Of a stretch of 64,000 bases of DNA, positions 1 to 10,086 are shown in pieces. Within the stretch, counting starts at the first letter, position 1. Every line of letters begins with the position of its first letter. A program made the translations under genes and the position numbers. Below the pieces are notes generated by a model that made no database searches, was not told the origin of the DNA, and was given only the letters and a program-made list of their open reading frames with translations. The stretch lies in assembly GCA_030531005.1 (NCBI GenBank), contig JAUMTW010000001.1, positions 1 through 64,000 on the forward strand, read 5' to 3'. Source of the DNA: Corynebacterium sp. (GTDB lineage: Bacteria > Actinomycetota > Actinomycetes > Mycobacteriales > Mycobacteriaceae).

Positions 1-25
1 GTGTGTGCGGCCAGGAGAGTGCGGT

Positions 26-55
26 TGTGTGTGGGGGGGTATATCACCACACACA
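26..55. promoter_or_regulatory. Inverted repeat upstream of the HxlR-MGMT gene
   Basis: TGTGTGTGG at 26-34 is matched by CCACACACA at 47-55, a perfect 9-bp inverted repeat around a G-rich 12-nt centre. It lies about 90 bp before the chosen ATG at 146. It could be an operator or the stem of a terminator for a gene left of the window; no T-run follows, so an operator is slightly favoured. Confidence 0.3.
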
Positions 56-145
56 CCACAAACAAGTGACCGCTCGATGGCGCGTTTGCCTGTTTCGGCA
101 TTTGCGTCTTCTTTGCTCTACGATACAGGTATAGGGGAGGATTCT

Positions 146-973
146 ATGGCTATTTCTGTAGTGAATACACCCAATGGATGGGAACCATTGAACGCAAGTT
201 GTCCGAGTCACTATTTATTAAGACTTGTCGGGGAACGGTGGACCATGCCCGTTATCGCCGCATTATCGGGCGAAGCCCTGCGGTTTGGGGATTTCGAGTC
301 CCAAATTCCTGGCATTAGTCCAAAGATGCTCACGAAGACTCTGCGGGCACTGCAAGATACAGGATTAGTTCAATTATCACAGCGCGTATATTCATTAACC
401 CCAGTAGGCGAGAGTTTATTACCTCCATTGCAGTCGCTCGTTGATTGGGCAGCATTGCACATGGACGAGGTCTTAGCGCAAAAGCCCGCATATAAGGTTG
501 TGAAGAGCCCAGTTGGCAAAATTGGTATTAGCGCTTCTGCCGCGGGTATCACTGCTCTCACTTTTGATGCTACGGGGCACGACGATCTTGTACCCGATAG
601 CTATGCTGCCGCTCATGTAGCTCACGCTGAATCCCAACTCGAGGAATACTTTTCAGCCCAGCGGCAGGTATTTGATCTCACTCTCGATACCGCTGGCATC
701 ATCAAGGATATAGCTGGGAATACTTTCCGGTACCGGTCTTGGCAGGTCTTAAAGGACGTTCCCTTCGGTCACACATGGTCCTACTCCCAATTAGCGCATG
801 CCGCTGGGAGTGAAAAGGCCGTACGCGCTGTTGGCACTGCCTGTAAGCAAAATCCTTGGCCGATTATTATCCCATGTCATCGGATTACGAAAGCAAATGG
901 CGATATCGGTCATTATATCGGTGGCTCACAACGCAAAGCTTGGTTATTAGACTTCGAATCCAAGCACGCCTAA
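146..973 (+). CDS. HxlR-type winged-helix regulator fused to O6-alkylguanine-DNA alkyltransferase
   Basis: The 275-aa product has two domains. Residues 1 to about 105 form an HxlR-type winged helix: Cys19 in NASCPSHYLL, then GERWTMPVI, the GISPKMLTKTLRAL recognition helix and the YSLTPVGESL wing. Residues from about 106 to the end are an Ogt/MGMT alkyltransferase with GNTFRYRSWQVL, GHTWSYSQLA, KAVRAVGTAC and the acceptor motif IIPCHRI (Cys244). MGMT proteins move alkyl groups from guanine O6 to the PCHR cysteine; HxlR proteins bind DNA. The ATG at 146 is preferred because GGGGAGGA lies just upstream; an in-frame start at 5 would add 47 residues without domain features. The gene converges on the aminotransferase with a 32-bp gap. 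An alkylation-sensing regulator is inferred from the fusion, not shown. Confidence 0.85.
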   Translation: MAISVVNTPNGWEPLNASCPSHYLLRLVGERWTMPVIAALSGEALRFGDFESQIPGISPKMLTKTLRALQDTGLVQLSQRVYSLTPVGESLLPPLQSLVDWAALHMDEVLAQKPAYKVVKSPVGKIGISASAAGITALTFDATGHDDLVPDSYAAAHVAHAESQLEEYFSAQRQVFDLTLDTAGIIKDIAGNTFRYRSWQVLKDVPFGHTWSYSQLAHAAGSEKAVRAVGTACKQNPWPIIIPCHRITKANGDIGHYIGGSQRKAWLLDFESKHA

Positions 974-1005
974 CCGAGGAGGATATTATGGCTCTCCTGG
1001 TGTCC

Positions 1006-2190
1006 TTATGCACCATTTTCAGGTTGGAGACTTTGTAAACGTCGAGCTGCCTCTTCGAGCACATCCCACTGTTTACAGAAGGCGAAACGAATGTAGCGCT
1101 GCCATTTCTCTGGGTGATCACAGAACACTTCAACTGGAATTGCAGCCACGCCCACTTGTTTGATGAGTTCAAAACAATACTCAGCTCCCGTCTTTTCGGT
1201 TATTCCACGAATATCCGCCACGATGTAAAAGGAGCCGCTGGTGTGTGCGACCTTGAATCCGGCATCAGTTAAAGCTTGGGCAAGGAAATCTCGCTTACGC
1301 TCCAATTCAGCGCGATTCGCATAGACCCACTCCATTTCATGGTTCAATCCTTGGGCTACTGCCGGTTGGGCGGCGCTAAACCCCACAAAGGTTACAAACT
1401 GCTTTGCCCGGGTAATCGCTTGGATCAGTTCAGCACGTGCGATAACCCATCCTGTCTTCCAACCGGTGACTTGAAAGGTCTTCGCCGCAGACGATACCGT
1501 GATCGTGCGCTCGCTTAGCCCGGAAAAGCTCGCCAGTGGGCGATGGGGTTGACCATCAAAGACCTGATACTCATAAACTTCATCTGCGAGTATATAGAGA
1601 TCATGCTCGTGCGCTACTTGGGCGAGCTGTTCGAGAGTTTCCGTCGTAAAGACTGCGCCTGTTGGATTGTGCGGGCTATTAATCAAAATCATCCGGGTCC
1701 GCGGAGTAATAGCACCCGTTAAGGCAGCGATATCCAAATCCCAGGAATCCTCGGTTGCCTTAAGAGATAAGGTCACTTGCTTTGCTCCAGCCATTGCAAT
1801 AATTGCAGCGTAGGAATCAAAATATGGCTCAAATACAATAACTTCGTCATCAGGCTCTACTAGGCCTAGCACACTGGCCGCAAGACCCTCAGTAGCGCCA
1901 ACAGTCACTAATACTTCATTATTCGGATCAACCGGTATCCCATAGGATCGCTCAAAACGCCGCGCAATTGCTTCGCGCAGAACTGGGAAGCCAGCTGGGG
2001 GTGCGTATTGATTATTCCCGTTGGCTATTTCTGCTTGGGCTGTTGCCAAGACACTCTGGGGGCCATCAGTATCAGGAAAGCCTTGGCCTAAATTAATTGC
2101 CCCAGCTTCTTGGGCTGCGCGCGTCATGGTGGCAAAAATGGTTTCCCCGAACCGTTGCAGGCGCTCCACGCCAGCAGTATTGTTCCCCAT
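1006..2190 (-). CDS. PLP-dependent class I/II aminotransferase
   Basis: A 394-aa fold-type I aminotransferase. Visible motifs are NLGQGFPDTDGP near the N terminus, QYAPPAGFPVLREAIA, the NSPHNPTGAV loop (about 171-180), LADEVYEYQVF with the PLP-nitrogen Asp203, and SSAAKTFQVTGWKTGW, where Lys237 should form the Schiff base. The family includes kynurenine/methionine aminotransferases and succinyl-diaminopimelate aminotransferases, so the substrate is left open. The ATG at 2190 is chosen over an upstream in-frame start at 2265 because AAAGGAT sits about 9 nt before it and the extra 25 residues are not family-like. The 3' end converges on the HxlR-MGMT gene. Confidence 0.88.
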   Translation of the reverse strand: MGNNTAGVERLQRFGETIFATMTRAAQEAGAINLGQGFPDTDGPQSVLATAQAEIANGNNQYAPPAGFPVLREAIARRFERSYGIPVDPNNEVLVTVGATEGLAASVLGLVEPDDEVIVFEPYFDSYAAIIAMAGAKQVTLSLKATEDSWDLDIAALTGAITPRTRMILINSPHNPTGAVFTTETLEQLAQVAHEHDLYILADEVYEYQVFDGQPHRPLASFSGLSERTITVSSAAKTFQVTGWKTGWVIARAELIQAITRAKQFVTFVGFSAAQPAVAQGLNHEMEWVYANRAELERKRDFLAQALTDAGFKVAHTSGSFYIVADIRGITEKTGAEYCFELIKQVGVAAIPVEVFCDHPEKWQRYIRFAFCKQWDVLEEAARRLQSLQPENGA

Positions 2191-2263
2191 CAATACAATC
2201 CTTTCGTCTCGAAGATATTGAATTGCGTGTAGATTGTGAATCCTCATCACCCATACGAGAAAC

Positions 2264-2289
2264 AAAAAGGCGGTGTGTATAACACCGCC
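2264..2289 (-). terminator. Intrinsic terminator of the DUF3239 gene
   Basis: GGCGGTGT (2269-2276) pairs with ACACCGCC (2282-2289) around a 5-nt loop. On the minus strand the stem is followed by TTTTT (2268-2264). It lies 75 bp downstream of the DUF3239 stop codon and just upstream of the aminotransferase start. Confidence 0.85.
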
Positions 2290-2363
2290 AACGCTACTCG
2301 TATGTCAGCAAGCCTAGCTTGAAAGCTTTCAAGGGGGCTTCAAATTCACCAGTTTCTTTTAGT

Positions 2364-3005
2364 TTATGCTTTCAACGGTAGCAGGTCATAGCGGGTATCA
2401 CGCACTTCACTGAGTTTATCTTTGTTGCGGACAAGCATGTCCCACTCCGACTGTGGAATAGCGCGCACAGCATCTTTGATTACCTTGGTATCTTGGGTCG
2501 CCCACGCAATTGGTACTGGGGTGGCTTGGTCCCAGGCATTGTGTTGGGACACCGTACGGCGACCGGATACTGCAACGACTGGTACGCGTTCACCTTTGGC
2601 GCGCTTATGGCCTTCTAAATTGCTCACAGTACGTGCAGCCAAGGCCCATTTCGGGGTCTCACCGGTAGTGCTGACATCAACTAAAGCCAGGAGACTTACA
2701 TCGCGGGGATTAACTTCGGCGATGATGGCAGGTGCTAAAGGATAGGTCTGATACACCTGGCTTACCGTACCTACCTGGCGCGGGATGATTACAATCATCG
2801 CGAACGACAAAATAGCAAATAAGGCGAAGAGCCCGAAAGCGATCCAGCCTATCTCCCCACCGAGCCATTCCAAGATCAGCCAGCCGATAAGCAATTGAAT
2901 CAGGCCGAAGAAGAAGGCGGACCACTGCAACCTACGGGTATCCCGGAAAAGCTCATTATGCTTCTTGGCGTAATCCTGGTCGACATCGAATTCGAAGATG
3001 CGCAT
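2364..3005 (-). CDS. DUF3239 family membrane protein
   Basis: A 213-aa protein without known function. An N-terminal charged stretch (MRIFEFDVDQDYAKKHNELF) is followed by two adjacent hydrophobic segments at about residues 29-75, separated by a short Gly/Glu turn, and then a soluble domain of about 135 residues with the PLAPAIIAEVNPRDVSLLALVDVS stretch split over two strands. This matches the DUF3239 family of corynebacteria as I remember it. The start has AAAGGAT about 7 nt upstream. It is monocistronic, with its own terminator at 2264-2289. Confidence 0.75.
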   Translation of the reverse strand: MRIFEFDVDQDYAKKHNELFRDTRRLQWSAFFFGLIQLLIGWLILEWLGGEIGWIAFGLFALFAILSFAMIVIIPRQVGTVSQVYQTYPLAPAIIAEVNPRDVSLLALVDVSTTGETPKWALAARTVSNLEGHKRAKGERVPVVAVSGRRTVSQHNAWDQATPVPIAWATQDTKVIKDAVRAIPQSEWDMLVRNKDKLSEVRDTRYDLLPLKA

Positions 3006-3141
3006 ACTGTATTATCCTTTTTGTCCAGCCCGTTTGCAGCTCCGGGGATGTGGGGTGCGTGGCAGAAGATCAACTCACTATGGTAGCTTTCTTTACTGAG
3101 TAAAATCTAACAATGAAGCCACGATTGTTCCTGCAAATCTG

Positions 3142-4794
3142 CTATCCCCGCAAGACATCACGGGCATCAACGATGCGATAGGCATATCCTTGCTCAGCGA
3201 GGAAGCGCTGCCGATGCAAGGCAAAATCTGCATCGACACTATCGCGAGCTACTACTGTATAGAAGCAGGCTTCCACCCCATCATGCTTCGGGCGCATTAA
3301 CCGCCCTAAACGTTGGGCTTCTTCTTGCCGCGAGCCAAACGTGCCAGAGACCTGGATTGCCACGGCGGCCTCCGGCAAATCAATAGAGAAATTCGCTACC
3401 TTGCTCACAATTAATAAATTGCGTTCACCAGTGCGAAACTCCTCAAAATAGCGGGCTCGCTGAGCATTGGATGTCTTTCCGTCAATAACAGGGACATCAA
3501 GAGCTTGGCCTATTTCTTCTAATTGATCCAAATACGCGCCAATCACCAAAGTTGGCTGTTTGGCATGCTTGGCAACCAGGGCCTGTACGACCTTAAGTTT
3601 TTGGGAACTACAGGCTGCAGCACGGTATTTATCCTGGCGCTCTGCTATGGCATAGACCATCTTTTCTGATTGTGTGAGCTCCGTACGAACCTCAATACAT
3701 TCGGCGGTAGCAATAAAGCCCTGTGCCTCCAGATCCTTCCAAGGAGCGTCATAGCGCTTAGGACCAATAAGTGAGAACACGTCAGTCTCGCGGCCATCTT
3801 CACGCACTAACGTCGCAGTTAAACCCAGCCTGCGCCGAGATTGCAGATCCGAAGTCATACGGAAGACCGGAGCCGGCAGCAGATGCACCTCGTCATAGAT
3901 GATCAAACCCCAATCCCTGGAGTCGAAGAGCTCCAAGGCGCGGTATTCTCCCTTAGTTTTACGGGTGACGACCTGATACGTAGCAATGGTAACCGGGCGA
4001 ATTTCCTTTTTCTCTCCGGAGTATTCCCCAATCTCGCTCTCAGTCAAGGTAGTACGCCGCAGTAGCTCATCACGCCATTGCCTCCCAGCAATCGTATTCG
4101 TCACTAAGATCAAGGTGGTGGTTTGGGTTGCAGCCATTGCAGCAGCGCCCACCATCGTCTTGCCCGCACCGCAGGGCAAGACCACCACTCCGGAGCCTCC
4201 GGCGATAAAAGCTTCGGCAGCATGTTGCTGATAATCACGTAACGCCCACTGTTCAGTCTCAGTGGAAAGCGCAATCGGATGCGACTCCCCATCGACGTAG
4301 CCAGCTAAGTCTTCGGCCGGCCAGCCTATTGCCACTAACTGCTGCTTGAGTCGTCCGCGCTCGGAAGGATGCACCGCAATGGTTTCGGCATCAATGACTT
4401 GGCCTAACATGGGGGCAATTTTCTTATTACGCTGGATCTCCTGCAAAATTGCCGGCTCTTGGGATTCGAGAATCAACCCATAGGCAGGGTGCTTATGCAG
4501 GCGAATGCGACCATAGCGGGCCATGGTCTCGGCGACATCAATGAGTAAGGCTTGCGGCACAGGGAACTTTGCGAAACGCTCTAAAGCATCGATAGCTTGC
4601 TCCGCGTCAAAACCAACTGCGCGGGCATTCCATAGCGCTAACGGGGTGATGCGGTAGGTGTGGATGTGCTCTGGGGCGCGCTCGAGCTCTGCGAAAGGTG
4701 CCAGGGCAGTGCGCGCGGCTGCGGCCTGAGGATTATCGACCTCGAGCAGAATCGTCTTATCAGATTGGATAATGCACGGATTCTCTGGGTTCAC
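3142..4794 (-). CDS. XPB-type DNA repair helicase (SF2)
   Basis: A 550-aa superfamily 2 DNA helicase of the bacterial/mycobacterial XPB type, matching the family length. The N-terminal damage-recognition region precedes the ALRDYQQHAAEAF Q-like motif, Walker A PCGAGKT (about 207-213), DEVH (301-304), LGLTATLVREDG, and in the C-terminal lobe QVSGTFGSRQEEAQRLGRLMRP (motif VI region). Bacterial XPB is a 3'-5' DNA-dependent ATPase; its role in repair is only partly settled. The start is GTG with AAGGAG a few nt upstream. The Helicase_C_3 gene lies 123 bp upstream on the same strand, and the pairing suggests joint function. Confidence 0.92.
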   Translation of the reverse strand: MNPENPCIIQSDKTILLEVDNPQAAAARTALAPFAELERAPEHIHTYRITPLALWNARAVGFDAEQAIDALERFAKFPVPQALLIDVAETMARYGRIRLHKHPAYGLILESQEPAILQEIQRNKKIAPMLGQVIDAETIAVHPSERGRLKQQLVAIGWPAEDLAGYVDGESHPIALSTETEQWALRDYQQHAAEAFIAGGSGVVVLPCGAGKTMVGAAAMAATQTTTLILVTNTIAGRQWRDELLRRTTLTESEIGEYSGEKKEIRPVTIATYQVVTRKTKGEYRALELFDSRDWGLIIYDEVHLLPAPVFRMTSDLQSRRRLGLTATLVREDGRETDVFSLIGPKRYDAPWKDLEAQGFIATAECIEVRTELTQSEKMVYAIAERQDKYRAAACSSQKLKVVQALVAKHAKQPTLVIGAYLDQLEEIGQALDVPVIDGKTSNAQRARYFEEFRTGERNLLIVSKVANFSIDLPEAAVAIQVSGTFGSRQEEAQRLGRLMRPKHDGVEACFYTVVARDSVDADFALHRQRFLAEQGYAYRIVDARDVLRG

Positions 4795-4816
4795 GCCGCT
4801 CCTTTTTCAGTGCTGA

Positions 4817-4840
4817 GGAATTCTAGCAAGAAAGAATTCC
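4817..4840. other. Small inverted repeat between the two helicase-related genes
   Basis: GGAATTCT (4817-4824) is matched by AGAATTCC (4833-4840) with an 8-nt loop. It sits 23 bp upstream of the XPB GTG on the transcribed strand and has no T-run, so it may be a leader hairpin or an operator for XPB. Confidence 0.3.
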
Positions 4841-4917
4841 ATGGTTGAGTGCAGTTTAGTGGTGATAGGTGATAGCGCAAGGAAATATGCGCTGCGTTGA
4901 GTGAGTATTAGCCTGCG

Positions 4918-7407
4918 CTAACGACCATTGTGGGTCAGCTCGTTGGTTGCGAGAGAACCCTCGAGGAGTTGCACCGAGGTTACACGATGCAATTCAAAGC
5001 GCTCCACTTCATCGCTGCCACTGACAATCGCTGATAGTCTACCTTGGCTCAGCGCAATGGGGGTGAGCTCAAGCCATTGGATCTCGCCAGCACCATCCAC
5101 ACTGCCTAAGAGCACCTGGCGCTGCGTGGCAATCGCCTCCTTTAAGCTCAACACAATATCGTGGGTACTGGTGCGCTGCCCGATGACCTCCTCGCGTTGT
5201 AAAGCAGTGACCATGCCATGTATAGCGGCATAATCTACCTGTGGGGCAGGGGATGCCGCCCAAAAATTATTGCTGGCCTTCGTACTGCGCAACACATATT
5301 CTTGTTCTAAAGCGATGTGAGCGCCTGCCTCATTCTCGAGCAGTAAACGGAAGCCGGCTCCAGCTAATTGCTGGCGCAGGCGGTGAATCTGTACTTGTGC
5401 GATTGCGACTTCAGGTGCGATCTGACGCAACCCAACTTTTGCAGCCACCGGATGATGCAAGATAGCAGCTAACGTAGCCGGATCCGTGCTGCGTACATAG
5501 CTGAAAGCACTGCCAATAATCGCCGAGCTATCTGTGCGGGAAGCATCCTCAATGGCATAGCGTAAGGGTTGTGGAATTTCTCCAACACAGTATTGCTCGA
5601 GTAAGGCTAAGAAATTCTGCAGCGACTCTCCCCGATCGAGGCCTTGCTGCAAGCTGGTATCGCTGACCCGATATACTGTCGCCAACCCTGGTGATTCCAC
5701 AGTGGCAAAAGCATGCAACAACCGAGTGGCATTCGCGGGCAGCGGCCCCGGAGCCAGTAATGTCATATCTCCTTGTGCAATGAGATGGGTCACAGGCGGG
5801 GGGAAGAGCGCTGTGGTCATCGCCTGAATCTCTGGCAGCAATGGTAAGTGATCTGGTTCAGCAAGTCCTGCAACTTGCACACTATCGCGCCACAAGGCGC
5901 CAACGATGGCACTAGGGCCATGCTGAGGCGAAATCAATCCGTACCAGGAAGCATCGTCGAGTAATTCTGCTACGAGTTCTGGATGCAGAGTTTTGGTGAT
6001 GGGATTCCAAAAAATAGTCTGTTGCTGCACGCTGCAGTCAAAGGCCTGAGCGAACCACCAGGTCTTGCCCAACCGATGCCGAAGCGACTCCAGCAGGGGT
6101 ACATAGGTGAATTCATCAAAAAGGCGCCGGTCACTCTCGCCATCCATCATCCGAAAACAACCGCGCTGCCAATAGCTTTGGAGTAACCAAGCCCATTGAA
6201 CTTCGCCAGGACTATCCATCCAGACCTCGGCGTTTGCGGTACAAGTGAGGTAATCATAGAGATCATCCTCCGGGGGATTGGGATGCGGATGCCCAGGCGC
6301 TATCAGTTGGGCTGCCACACTTGTAGTGATCACCCGGCTAGCAGTTGCCGGTTCCACCGCTAACAGGCCGGCGATGTATTTTAAGGAACGCACTCCTAGG
6401 GTGCCATTCTTTAATAACTTGATGGGGTTCGTGCGTATAGAGGCGATCAAACTCCGGACTAAGCGGATGAGCTCAATTCCCTGTGTCAACGCATATTCTT
6501 CAGCAGGACCAACACTCAAGTCGGTGGCAAGCAGTGAGCGCTGGGAGATACGATCCGACTCAGGTTCGGCGCTAGCAACAGCCTCGACCTGAGAACCGGT
6601 AGTAGAACGCTCTGCCGTGTAGGTGTGCGGACGCTGGCCAGCTATGTAGGCTGCATGTATGGCAACCAATGGCGTCCAGGGATTCGGAATAGGATCAGCC
6701 GTATCTGCCTCTAAGGCATAGCGTGCTAAGGGCGCGAGATAAACCTGTACGTCGTTATGGCGCAGCACCAAGCCTGCTGCGAGCAATTGGGCTACCGGAT
6801 GCTGGGGATCAATATGCTCTACATCATTTTTGGTGTGGCCATAGTGGTGCGCTTGCAAAGTTTCTAGGACACGCAGTTGCCGCTGATCGCAGGCCGCAAG
6901 CTTGGATTCTATCTGCTGCAATCGGAGGTGGCCGAAGGTGGCAAAACTTTCCGGCGGGAAAATTGAACGGGAGTGAAATGGTACCTGTACCCAGGAATGA
7001 TTACCGAAAACGAGCCCGAGGCTATGCAGGTGGTTGAAGGCAGTATCAAGTAACTGGGGCAGTAAAGGCTCTAAAAGTTCGCGCTGGGCTGGGCGAAGGT
7101 CTGGATGAGCATGCAATTCCTGGCTAAGAGTTGACACTAATTCGGGGGCAGACACAGGTTGGAACTGTGCGCCGGCATCAACGAGTAAAGCAAGTACCCC
7201 AAGCTCGAATTCATTGAGGTTTTCTAGGGCAGCGTGCGCGGAATGTACACTGCTCAAGCGAGTTGCCAATTGGGAGAAATCCCGCGGTGGCGGGCTTGTT
7301 GCATCCGGGCGGCTGGCTAATAGATGGGCTAATTGCCCGGCATCAAGGTGCTCGATGTAGGTGGTGAAATCCGGGAAGTTGTGCGGGGCAGTTGTGGCTG
7401 TAGTCAT
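4918..7407 (-). CDS. Helicase-associated protein with XPB/Ssl2-like Helicase_C_3 domain
   Basis: An 829-aa protein lacking a Walker A motif, so it is not itself an obvious helicase. The C-terminal third (about 530-650, including THLIAQGDMTLLAPGPL and YRVSDTSLQQGLDRG) resembles the XPB/Ssl2 C-terminal domain family PF13625 (Helicase_C_3). The N-terminal half is Leu/Ala-rich and largely helical, with winged-helix-like segments that I cannot name. The start has AGGAAGG close upstream. It is followed by XPB on the same strand; actinobacteria commonly keep the two together, which suggests a partner or loader role, by inference only. Confidence 0.8.
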   Translation of the reverse strand: MTTATTAPHNFPDFTTYIEHLDAGQLAHLLASRPDATSPPPRDFSQLATRLSSVHSAHAALENLNEFELGVLALLVDAGAQFQPVSAPELVSTLSQELHAHPDLRPAQRELLEPLLPQLLDTAFNHLHSLGLVFGNHSWVQVPFHSRSIFPPESFATFGHLRLQQIESKLAACDQRQLRVLETLQAHHYGHTKNDVEHIDPQHPVAQLLAAGLVLRHNDVQVYLAPLARYALEADTADPIPNPWTPLVAIHAAYIAGQRPHTYTAERSTTGSQVEAVASAEPESDRISQRSLLATDLSVGPAEEYALTQGIELIRLVRSLIASIRTNPIKLLKNGTLGVRSLKYIAGLLAVEPATASRVITTSVAAQLIAPGHPHPNPPEDDLYDYLTCTANAEVWMDSPGEVQWAWLLQSYWQRGCFRMMDGESDRRLFDEFTYVPLLESLRHRLGKTWWFAQAFDCSVQQQTIFWNPITKTLHPELVAELLDDASWYGLISPQHGPSAIVGALWRDSVQVAGLAEPDHLPLLPEIQAMTTALFPPPVTHLIAQGDMTLLAPGPLPANATRLLHAFATVESPGLATVYRVSDTSLQQGLDRGESLQNFLALLEQYCVGEIPQPLRYAIEDASRTDSSAIIGSAFSYVRSTDPATLAAILHHPVAAKVGLRQIAPEVAIAQVQIHRLRQQLAGAGFRLLLENEAGAHIALEQEYVLRSTKASNNFWAASPAPQVDYAAIHGMVTALQREEVIGQRTSTHDIVLSLKEAIATQRQVLLGSVDGAGEIQWLELTPIALSQGRLSAIVSGSDEVERFELHRVTSVQLLEGSLATNELTHNGR

Positions 7408-7482
7408 TGCCTTCCTAGTTTAGTGGGGGATTAATAGGTCGGAAAGGTGACATTTCCGGCTTCAATTTGGAAGAATATAGGT

Positions 7483-7668
7483 ATGTCGAGCAAGAAGAAT
7501 GGTTATGTAGATCCAGGTTGGCCAGAGCACGTACCTGGTGGTGGTCACCCCGTTACGGAATTAATGTCCAAGAAGATCGGTGCGGAAAGCCCCTTCGGCG
7601 ATGTAGAGTTCCCGGTACCTGCCTCTGAGACTGGCTACGTACACCCTTATACCCGTATTAACCGCTAA
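7483..7668 (+). CDS. Conserved small hypothetical protein (61 aa)
   Basis: A 61-aa hydrophilic protein beginning MSSKKNGYVDPGWPEHVPGG and ending TGYVHPYTRINR. The motif GYV(D/H)P occurs near both ends, around a Gly/Pro-rich core. The ATG at 7483 is preferred over an upstream in-frame codon at 7447 because the intervening residues look non-coding. No Shine-Dalgarno is seen. It is transcribed divergently from the Helicase_C_3 gene and followed by a strong terminator at 7779-7808, which supports a real gene. Function unknown. Confidence 0.65.
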   Translation: MSSKKNGYVDPGWPEHVPGGGHPVTELMSKKIGAESPFGDVEFPVPASETGYVHPYTRINR

Positions 7669-7778
7669 AGCCCTGCGGTTCTTCCCTGAGGGCACAGCTG
7701 TTCGTGTGGAGCAGCGTGCCCCGAGCGGTTTTGGCTTGCCTTTTTCACTTTTTCGGTGTTGCCAACTGCTTGAAAATT

Positions 7779-7808
7779 GCGCCTGCCTTTCCTAAGGCAG
7801 GCGCTTTT
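7779..7808 (+). terminator. Terminator after the 61-aa gene
   Basis: An 11-bp perfect stem GCGCCTGCCTT / AAGGCAGGCGC (7779-7789 and 7794-7804) with loop TCCT is followed by TTTT. The reverse side also has AAAATT before the stem, so it may work in both directions. Confidence 0.85.
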
Positions 7809-8040
7809 GGGTCATGTAGCATTGGCTGGATGCTGCATGGTTTGGCTGCAGGGGCTTGGATGCTGCATCAGCCTTATACAGGCACTAGGATCGGCGCCTG
7901 TCTGCTTTGCTGGCCCTTCCCCGTTGGGCATAAGCTGAGAGATACAAGAAGGTCTCCTGGAAAATCCAGGAGACCTCATCGTTATAGGCTATTCGGAGCT
8001 TTATGCGGCCTCATTGGGGCGACAAAGCTTTTAGCGAAGC
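7809..8040. other. Gene-free stretch between the 61-aa gene and rpf
   Basis: The stretch contains two copies of TGGATGCTGCAT about 30 bp apart (from about 7826 and 7858), a perfect 12-bp hairpin at 7950-7976, and AAGCTT / AAGCTT around 8026-8041. A 119-aa plus-strand reading frame across it looks non-coding and has no ribosome binding site. Confidence 0.4.
7950..7976 (-). terminator. Probable rpf terminator hairpin
   Basis: AGGTCTCCTGGA (7950-7961) pairs with TCCAGGAGACCT (7965-7976) over a 3-nt AAA loop. On the minus strand TTCTTGT follows. It lies 65 bp beyond the rpf stop codon, so it is probably the rpf terminator despite the short U-run. Confidence 0.65.
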
Positions 8041-9591
<1,551 letters not shown>

Positions 9592-9978
9592 ATGCCAAGT
9601 GGCAAAGTGCGTTGGTATGACGCTTCGAAGGGGTTCGGTTTTATTGCAAACCCTGAAGGCGAGGACGTGTATGTCTCTAAGCAGGTTTTACCGCGCGGAA
9701 TCACAGAGCTTCACGCGGGACAACGCGTAGAATTCGACTATGCCTCTGGCCGGCGCGGCCCACAGGCATTGCGCTTGGCAGTGCTTGAATCCGCGAAGCC
9801 GCGCGCCCGCCAGCATAAATACTCCCCGGAGCAACTGAGTAGCATGATTGCGGATCTCACCACGGTGCTCGAAGCCCAAATACAACCGGCGTTGCAGCGG
9901 GGGCGGTTCCCAGAGCGCAAAGAAAGTCGTCAGGTAGCCAGTATCTTGCGTGCTGTTGCTCAGGAACTCGATTCTTAA
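9592..9978 (+). CDS. Cold-shock domain protein with C-terminal extension
   Basis: A 128-aa protein. Residues 1-65 are a cold-shock domain with RNP1 KGFGFI and an RNP2-like DVYVSKQVL, binding single-stranded RNA or DNA. A 60-residue helical extension (YSPEQLSSMIADLTTVLEAQ...) follows, as in the roughly 127-aa corynebacterial Csp type rather than the 67-aa minimal type. The start has GAAAGGAG 8 nt upstream. It is divergent from rpf and convergent with the DUF2771 gene. Confidence 0.88.
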   Translation: MPSGKVRWYDASKGFGFIANPEGEDVYVSKQVLPRGITELHAGQRVEFDYASGRRGPQALRLAVLESAKPRARQHKYSPEQLSSMIADLTTVLEAQIQPALQRGRFPERKESRQVASILRAVAQELDS

Positions 9979-10025
9979 TCTTCGAACTGCATAAGCTGTG
10001 CCGCAGGAGCACAGGGACGTAGAGA

Positions 10026-10064
10026 AAAACCAGGTACTTCCAGTTGGGGCCGGGAAGTACCTGG
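10026..10064 (-). terminator. Terminator of the DUF2771 gene
   Basis: CCAGGTACTTCC (10030-10041) pairs with GGAAGTACCTGG (10053-10064), a 12-bp stem. On the minus strand it is followed by GTTTTTC. It may also stop read-through from the convergent cold-shock gene. Confidence 0.8.
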
Positions 10065-10086
10065 CTTGCGCTTATGAGTTGAGCAT

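Noticed and set aside
7915..7976. TPP riboswitch, because of a CTGAGAGATAC segment
   Set aside because: The second conserved arm (GAACCTG) and thiamine genes are absent, and the segment lies downstream of rpf rather than before a gene.
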